Shown piece after piece: positions 38,346 to 42,270 of a stretch of DNA of 42,270 nt. The stretch's first letter is position 1, and the number at the start of each line of letters is the position of its first letter. A model generated the notes under the pieces. The model ran no database searches. It was not told the origin of the DNA and worked only from the letters and a program-made list of their open reading frames with translations. This stretch comes from a virus, in IMG/VR virus record IMGVR_UViG_3300028844_005921, positions 1 through 42,270 of that record; one strand, written 5' to 3'. The position numbers were made by a program, and so were the translations under genes.

Positions 38346-38717
38346 GTGGAAAAAAACAAACAAATGATTCGTTGGAAAAACAAAAATCCATATCTTAACC
38401 TTCATCGAGAATCATCTAAAGTGATTACATCTTATGAATCTGTTGAAACAAAGTTGAACATGATTGAAAAGATGATTCAGCATTCTTACGAAGGTTCATG
38501 GTTATTTGAACATCCTTCACATAAATATCAAGGGAACGGAGTTCCGCAGCGGGGTGATAACGTATCTTCTAACCCTTACTATATGTTTTTATGCAAGACT
38601 CGAAGTGTGCTTCGAGATAGGGAGGTAACGTCCGTGGAAAAACTTCGATCTATTAGTGAAGAACTTGCCTGGATGTCTAACTTTGCCCATCTTCAAGATT
38701 GGGCATATACTGATTAA
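38346..38717 (+). CDS. Hypothetical protein, 123 aa (117 aa from the ATG at 38364)
   Basis: A helical, charged protein (SVETKLNMIEKMIQHSYEGS; KLRSISEELAWMSNFAHLQD) with no known family. The open frame begins at a GTG at 38346, next to the predicted transcription start, or translation begins at ATG 38364 with no clear ribosome site. It has its own promoter and a terminator (38728-38755), so it is probably a single-gene unit. Confidence 0.55.
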   Translation: MEKNKQMIRWKNKNPYLNLHRESSKVITSYESVETKLNMIEKMIQHSYEGSWLFEHPSHKYQGNGVPQRGDNVSSNPYYMFLCKTRSVLRDREVTSVEKLRSISEELAWMSNFAHLQDWAYTD

Positions 38718-38727
38718 ATTTTACACT

Positions 38728-38755
38728 ACTCCTGCACCGTTGGTGTGGGAGTTTT
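38728..38755 (+). terminator. Rho-independent terminator
   Basis: ACTCCTGCACC pairs with GGTGTGGGAGT (11 pairs with two wobbles) around a GTT loop, followed by TTT. It ends the single-gene unit of the 123-aa protein. Confidence 0.65.
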
Positions 38756-38774
38756 GTGCTTATAGGATGGAAAT

Positions 38775-39155
38775 ATGAAACCCTTAGAAAAAGAAATATT
38801 ACACTATTTACAAGCTTTTCCTTTAGACATTTATGATGAATGGGAAGAGCATGTTATGGGAGCAGACAGGTGGAGACTCAAAAAACCTAGAAAAGTAAAT
38901 GGAGTTTACACTAATAAAATTGGTTGTTTCAATATTTGGTTAGCATCTAAAGCAGTTTCAGATGCACTAGAGACTAGTATTGGAGATGATATAGCTGTTG
39001 ACACTTTGTTATCTATATGCGATAATTTAACTTCTAAAGGTTTGCTGGTAGAATCACCAGAAGCTAGAAGAGAAAAATTTAACTTAATTACAAACGAGGA
39101 ATTAAATGCCAGAAGAGAAGAAAGAGGTCCGGTTAGTAGACCCGAGCATGATTGA
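38775..39155 (+). CDS. Hypothetical protein, 126 aa
   Basis: The N-terminal part (LEKEILHYLQAFPLDIYDEW) and a later helix pair (VDTLLSICDNLTSKGLLVES) recall winged-helix proteins, but the resemblance is weak. A GGATGGA site precedes the ATG. It overlaps the DsbA-like gene by 50 bases in another frame. No signal peptide. Confidence 0.45.
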   Translation: MKPLEKEILHYLQAFPLDIYDEWEEHVMGADRWRLKKPRKVNGVYTNKIGCFNIWLASKAVSDALETSIGDDIAVDTLLSICDNLTSKGLLVESPEARREKFNLITNEELNARREERGPVSRPEHD

Positions 39156-39408
39156 TAAGCAAGAACTTACACATAAAATTACAACGATTACTGATAATCT
39201 TCTTCAGATTGAAAGTTTTCGTGAACTTAATAATGAAATTGTGAAAGAGATTAAAGAAACCTATGGTTTCAACGCTACTGCTATTCGTTCTGCTGCACAG
39301 GCGTTATTTAAGCGCAAGAAAGAAGAGCTTGAAGAAAAGCAAATTGAAATTATGACTATCATTGAGTTGGTTGAAAGTGCAAAACGAAGAAGCGCCTCCG
39401 ACCTTTGA
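39106..39408 (+). CDS. DsbA-like double-stranded DNA-binding protein, 100 aa
   Basis: The central and C-terminal parts (ITTITDNLLQIESFRELNNE, IVKEIKETYGFNATAIRSAA, then KRKKEELEEKQIEIMTIIEL) follow the layout of T4 DsbA and its marine-phage relatives: a short N-terminal strand, then three helices. DsbA binds dsDNA near late promoters. The match is by pattern and is moderate; a helical protein of other function is possible. A GAGGAATT site precedes the ATG. Confidence 0.45.
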   Translation: MPEEKKEVRLVDPSMIDKQELTHKITTITDNLLQIESFRELNNEIVKEIKETYGFNATAIRSAAQALFKRKKEELEEKQIEIMTIIELVESAKRRSASDL

Positions 39409-39529
39409 TTGGCGGGTAAAAAATCCCTATGAAAGCTGGGATGCCTACCAAGTTAGAAAACTAAGAGAATATAGAGAATACAATGCCAGAAGGTCCAGAA
39501 TGTACCATTGTTGCAAGACAACTAAATAA
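39377..39529 (+). CDS. Possible small ORF overlapping the DsbA-like gene and mutM
   Basis: From the GTG at 39377 a 50-codon frame runs through the gap between the DsbA-like gene and mutM and into mutM. The segment TFDWRVKNPYESWDAYQVRK is aromatic and charged like a real protein, but the start is weak and the tail is forced by the mutM sequence. Low confidence. Confidence 0.3.
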   Translation: MQNEEAPPTFDWRVKNPYESWDAYQVRKLREYREYNARRSRMYHCCKTTK

Positions 39530-40343
39530 TTTTATTGCAGATAAAGGACTTTGCGATATAGAAATTTTAACAGGGAGATACACTAAAAAAGAGCCAGAAG
39601 GCTATTCCGAGTTTTATGAAACTCTAGTTGATAATCCCCACCATGTTTTAGGAGCTACTAATAAAGGTAAATTTATTTATTGGTTAACACAGCATGGGTG
39701 TATTTTTTCTACGCTTGGTATGACTGGTACTTATAAGACAGAAGATAATAAGTACGCTAGAGTTAGATTTGAATTTGTAGATGGAACTAACATTTACTAT
39801 TCTGATATGCGTAATTTTGGTACACTTAAATTTTTTGTAGGCGAAGAGGCAACTCGTCAACTTAATAAAAAACTAAATGAGATTGGTCCAGATATGCTAA
39901 ATGCTCCTTGTGATGAGGAAACGTGGTTATCAATCTGCGAAAAGCGTAAAAATCAATCTTTAGTAAAATTTTTAATGGAGCAAAAAAATGTATCAGGTGT
40001 GGGAAATATTTACAAATCCGAAAGTTTGTTTCTCAGTGCTTTGGCACCACATCGTAGAGTCGGTGACTGTTCTGAAGAAGAACTTTTGCGACTTTACAAA
40101 TCAGTAAAAACTGTACTAAAAAATTCTTTTGAGTCTGGTGGCGCAACTATTAGAAACTACTCTGATTTGTATAATAATCAAGGTGAGTATGTGGCTTTTC
40201 CCTCAAAAGCAGATGATATGATGAAATCTCGCATTGGAGTTATGGTATATTCTCAAAAAGAAGACCCATACGGAAATCCAGTAGAAAAGATTACATTAGA
40301 TGATGGAAGAACGACTCATTGGTCACCTGTAATCCAAAAATAG
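39483..40343 (+). CDS. mutM: Formamidopyrimidine-DNA glycosylase (Fpg) with zincless finger
   Basis: MutM removes 8-oxoguanine and other oxidised bases and cuts the strand. The N-terminus MPEGPE carries the catalytic Pro and Glu. GKFIYW holds the conserved Lys, TLGMTGTY follows, and the H2TH region is VSGVGNIYKSESLFLSALAPHR. The C-terminal finger is kept in layout (VYSQKEDPYGNPVEK, then RTTHWSPVIQK with its Arg), but all four zinc cysteines are replaced by Tyr, Pro, Ser and Ile, as in zincless-finger relatives of plants and large viruses. At 286 aa it is the normal size. Its own promoter is not obvious. Confidence 0.93.
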   Translation: MPEGPECTIVARQLNNFIADKGLCDIEILTGRYTKKEPEGYSEFYETLVDNPHHVLGATNKGKFIYWLTQHGCIFSTLGMTGTYKTEDNKYARVRFEFVDGTNIYYSDMRNFGTLKFFVGEEATRQLNKKLNEIGPDMLNAPCDEETWLSICEKRKNQSLVKFLMEQKNVSGVGNIYKSESLFLSALAPHRRVGDCSEEELLRLYKSVKTVLKNSFESGGATIRNYSDLYNNQGEYVAFPSKADDMMKSRIGVMVYSQKEDPYGNPVEKITLDDGRTTHWSPVIQK

Positions 40344-40354
40344 AGAAATTTTTC

Positions 40355-40383
40355 TTGCACAGTAGTTTTGAATATAGTATAGT
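40355..40383 (+). promoter_or_regulatory. Sigma70 promoter of the hsp20 gene (TTGCAC-17-TATAGT)
   Basis: TTGCAC (40355-40360), a 17-nt spacer and TATAGT (40378-40383) give a start near 40390, leaving a leader of about 66 nt before the ATG at 40456. An AGGAG site (40443-40447) follows. Confidence 0.75.
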
Positions 40384-40455
40384 TATTATTAATAATTCAT
40401 AGGACTTGCCGAAATGGAAGTCCATAATATATCTTGCTTAATAGGAGAAAATAAA

Positions 40456-40884
40456 ATGGTAAGTAATCAATTACAACTTTTTGACGTAAACCGTCTAACA
40501 CCTTATGCGGTAGGTTTTGACCGCATGTTTGATCAGCTAATGAGTTATGCACAACATCAAACACAGTCAACAGGGTTTCCTCCCTACAATATTCGTAAGG
40601 AAGATACCAAGTATTATATTGATCTAGCTGTAGCTGGACTATCTCGAAAAGATTTGGAGGTAGAAGTCGCTGACGGAGTACTAACAATTCGTTCAACTTA
40701 CGAAAATATCGGTGCAGACAATATGATTCACAAGGGAATTTCATTTAAGAAGTTCACTCGCAAGTTTACTCTTGCCGACGACCTTCTTGTAAATGGTGCT
40801 GAGTACTCGAATGGTATGCTCACAGTAGAACTTGAGCGCATTATTCCAGAAGAGAAAAAGCCCAAACTTATTACAATTAAGTAA
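40456..40884 (+). CDS. Hsp20-family small heat-shock chaperone
   Basis: The alpha-crystallin domain is visible as FPPYNIRKEDTKYYIDLAVA, then GLSRKDLEVEVADGVLTIRS, then FTRKFTLADDLLVNGAEYSN and GMLTVELERIIPEEKKPK, with the I-x-I-like tail ITIK. At 142 aa it is like bacterial IbpA. The N-terminal arm (LQLFDVNRLTPYAVGFDRMF) is also of IbpA type. Small heat-shock proteins bind unfolding proteins; marine phages often carry one, perhaps to help capsid assembly. I choose the ATG at 40456, with its own AGGAG, over the upstream ATG at 40414. A terminator follows. Confidence 0.92.
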   Translation: MVSNQLQLFDVNRLTPYAVGFDRMFDQLMSYAQHQTQSTGFPPYNIRKEDTKYYIDLAVAGLSRKDLEVEVADGVLTIRSTYENIGADNMIHKGISFKKFTRKFTLADDLLVNGAEYSNGMLTVELERIIPEEKKPKLITIK

Positions 40885-40908
40885 ATTAAATAAAAAGGTT
40901 AGGTATAG

Positions 40909-40939
40909 GTGGGGGGAGAAATCCCCCCACTAATTTTTT
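40909..40939 (+). terminator. Rho-independent terminator after hsp20
   Basis: GTGGGGGG pairs with CCCCCCAC around AGAAAT (40909-40930), followed by TAATTTTTT. The stem also contains the GTG from which a longer form of the next ORF could be read. Confidence 0.85.
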
Positions 40940-40941
40940 AT

Positions 40942-42267
40942 ATGCTAGAATTTCCAAAATCATATATGTTTCACTCTCAAGAGTTAGACAAAAGTGTGTC
41001 TTTTTTAAATGAATTTAGAGGAGTTCATACTATATCAGACGAAATAGTTCGTATTATGTATGATGATAGCATTTTTAGATTTTCTCTGTCTAAGTTTTTA
41101 AGATACACTGCTACTAATCCTTTAAATCCTAAAATATTTTGCCCATTAGACGGTGTAACAGATGTAACCCCTTGGACCGACCTATTAAAAATAAAAGTAG
41201 ATCAGACAGATGATTTTGAATGGTACAAAACAGAAACAACTGCTATTTTAGCAAAAGAAATAAGTAAATTAAAAGATAAAAAAAATATTCTTTTTTTAAG
41301 TGACGGTATTGATAGTTGTTGGTTGTTGTATATTTTTTTAAAAACTGGTGTTGATTTTAAAGCAATTCATTTAGTTAATAGAGAGTCGTATGACTCTAGA
41401 GCAGCTAATATGTATAAGCATAGCAAAACTTTTAATTACGATTTAGATGTCAGAATTATAGATGATTACGATGTCATGAATATTAGAGATAAATTCTTAG
41501 AACTGGGTCCCATACTAAATCTATGGGGTAATTACTGGGATTGTTATTTTGGGGCAGTTTTACTCTCTGAAGAATACAAAGAATATGAAAATGTTGTAAT
41601 AGGAATTACTAATGAAGTGGTTATGCAACAAGTATCAGAACTTGGCTACTTTTTAGAAGAAGATTTTTCTGAGTTAAATAATAAATATGGTAAGTATTTA
41701 CAGGTTAAAACAGGAGAAAACCCTTATATTAGAGAGTTTTATAAAGATAAAGATATTTTTTATTTTTTTAGGCTTTGTGGCATCAGACATACAGATAAAT
41801 TAAGCGTAGTAACTAATAAAAATGTTATTCCAATCTTTTGTAATTTAGACTTGGTCTCTGCTACTGCAAAATTAAAAGGGGAAGCCCTACTAAAAAATAT
41901 GTATAAGCTCACTCAGTATGAAATATTATCTGAAGAAGGTATGTGGCACGATACAGTAAAATGGTCAAATCCAGGCACAGTTGACGGAACTCCTTGGAAA
42001 CATTCTAAAGAGCACTTAGACTATTACGGAGTACCCCGCAGAGGAGGCACTTCTTTGCATGTTATAGACTTTATAGACTGGTATAACTACTATAACTTTG
42101 ATACTCCTATAAGAAACCATAGAGAAGATAAAGACTCTTATAAAAATGATATAAAAAATATTTACTTTGATAGATATTTGAAATCTAAAAATTCAGAAGT
42201 TTTTACGATAAAAAACTTTACTCAAGAAAAGATAAAACAATTTTATGATAAATTACAATATAACTGA
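40942..42267 (+). CDS. PP-loop ATPase, asparagine-synthase-like, 441 aa
   Basis: The fourth PP-loop protein in the window, and the longest. The motif is KNILFLSDGIDSCWLLYIFL near residue 112, with SDGIDS in place of SGGxDS. Residues 1-100 form an N-terminal domain of unknown fold, not a glutaminase; after the PP-loop come DVRIIDDYDVMNIRDK and a Trp-rich C-terminal segment near GTVDGTPWKHSKEHLDYYGV. The ATG at 40942 is chosen because the earlier GTG lies in the terminator stem. The ribosome site is poor, and no promoter is seen between the terminator and the gene, so read-through may be needed. The substrate is unknown. Confidence 0.65.
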   Translation: MLEFPKSYMFHSQELDKSVSFLNEFRGVHTISDEIVRIMYDDSIFRFSLSKFLRYTATNPLNPKIFCPLDGVTDVTPWTDLLKIKVDQTDDFEWYKTETTAILAKEISKLKDKKNILFLSDGIDSCWLLYIFLKTGVDFKAIHLVNRESYDSRAANMYKHSKTFNYDLDVRIIDDYDVMNIRDKFLELGPILNLWGNYWDCYFGAVLLSEEYKEYENVVIGITNEVVMQQVSELGYFLEEDFSELNNKYGKYLQVKTGENPYIREFYKDKDIFYFFRLCGIRHTDKLSVVTNKNVIPIFCNLDLVSATAKLKGEALLKNMYKLTQYEILSEEGMWHDTVKWSNPGTVDGTPWKHSKEHLDYYGVPRRGGTSLHVIDFIDWYNYYNFDTPIRNHREDKDSYKNDIKNIYFDRYLKSKNSEVFTIKNFTQEKIKQFYDKLQYN

Positions 42268-42270
42268 CTC

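Noticed and set aside
40909-40941. Upstream GTG start for the 441-aa PP-loop protein
   Set aside because: The GTG lies in the stem of a strong terminator hairpin, so it would not be on a separate mRNA; the ATG at 40942 is used.
1-42270. CRISPR arrays, insertion sequences, integrase or attachment sites
   Set aside because: I saw no regularly spaced direct repeats, transposase or integrase motifs, or terminal inverted repeats.

Overview
The window is a gene-dense, AT-rich stretch of what is almost certainly the genome of a large tailed bacteriophage of a marine alphaproteobacterium. The phage reading rests on a family A DNA polymerase, a short TOPRIM primase, a DnaB-like helicase, a UvsW-like helicase, a gp32-like SSB, many short overlapping ORFs linked by TAATG or ATGA junctions, and genes typical of marine phages (peptide deformylase, Hsp20, PurS and PurT, an IscA-type carrier, 2-oxoglutarate oxygenases). 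The host guess rests mainly on a circularly permuted, two-piece tmRNA gene whose tag, ANDNFVASEEYALAA, is of the alphaproteobacterial ANDN... type. I see no structural, packaging, lysis or integration gene, no CRISPR array and no ordinary tRNA.

Layout. Positions 1-846 (minus) hold a PiT-like permease cut by the window edge, behind a 16-bp palindromic operator. Positions 847-1141 hold no protein gene, but contain a plus-strand promoter and a candidate structured RNA. From 37413 down to 1142 nearly everything is on the minus strand. In order of transcription this block comprises small unknown genes and two tandem PP-loop ATPases (37.4-34.5 kb). Next come an aminotransferase, an epimerase, a bS21-like protein and an oxygenase (34.5-31.6 kb), then purS and the tmRNA (31.3-30.7 kb). 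A sugar and glycosylation cluster follows (FdtA, RfbB, epimerase, several glycosyltransferases, a methyltransferase; 30.7-24 kb), then an Fe-S carrier and two oxygenases, a PC4-like protein and small HTH proteins (24-20 kb). After these lie NAD-dependent ligase, an apparently highly expressed HTH-repeat protein, a nucleotidyltransferase-cupin fusion and UV endonuclease (20-15 kb). The replication operon runs from 14.9 to 9.7 kb. Last are peptide deformylase, a newly spotted metallothionein-like ORF, a carbamoyltransferase, the UvsW-like helicase, SSB, a glycosyltransferase, PurT, another PP-loop protein and a fatty-acid-hydroxylase-like protein (9.7-1.1 kb). From 37.5 kb to the end transcription is rightward: small unknown genes, a DsbA-like protein, MutM, Hsp20 and a fourth PP-loop protein.

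How it fits together. RfbB, FdtA and a DegT-type aminotransferase would make a dTDP-3-amino-3,6-dideoxyhexose from dTDP-glucose. Glycosyltransferases, a methyltransferase, a carbamoyltransferase and PP-loop ligases could use or modify such a sugar, but the acceptor (virion, DNA or cell surface) cannot be told from sequence. Takeover-type functions include purine synthesis, translation (bS21-like, deformylase, tmRNA), DNA repair (UV endonuclease, MutM, ligase) and metal or Fe-S handling. Transcription of many units appears to use host sigma70: several promoters have near-consensus TTGAC- or TTGC-type -35 boxes, mostly a 17-nt spacer, and a TATAAT-like -10.

The most notable observations are the permuted tmRNA, the structured RNA near 1.0-1.1 kb, an RBS-sequestering hairpin with its own internal promoter at 31.6 kb, the metallothionein-like ORF, a frameshifted cupin C-terminus at 16.36 kb, and the loss of zinc-finger cysteines in both LigA and MutM. 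All calls are by eye; no database search was run.
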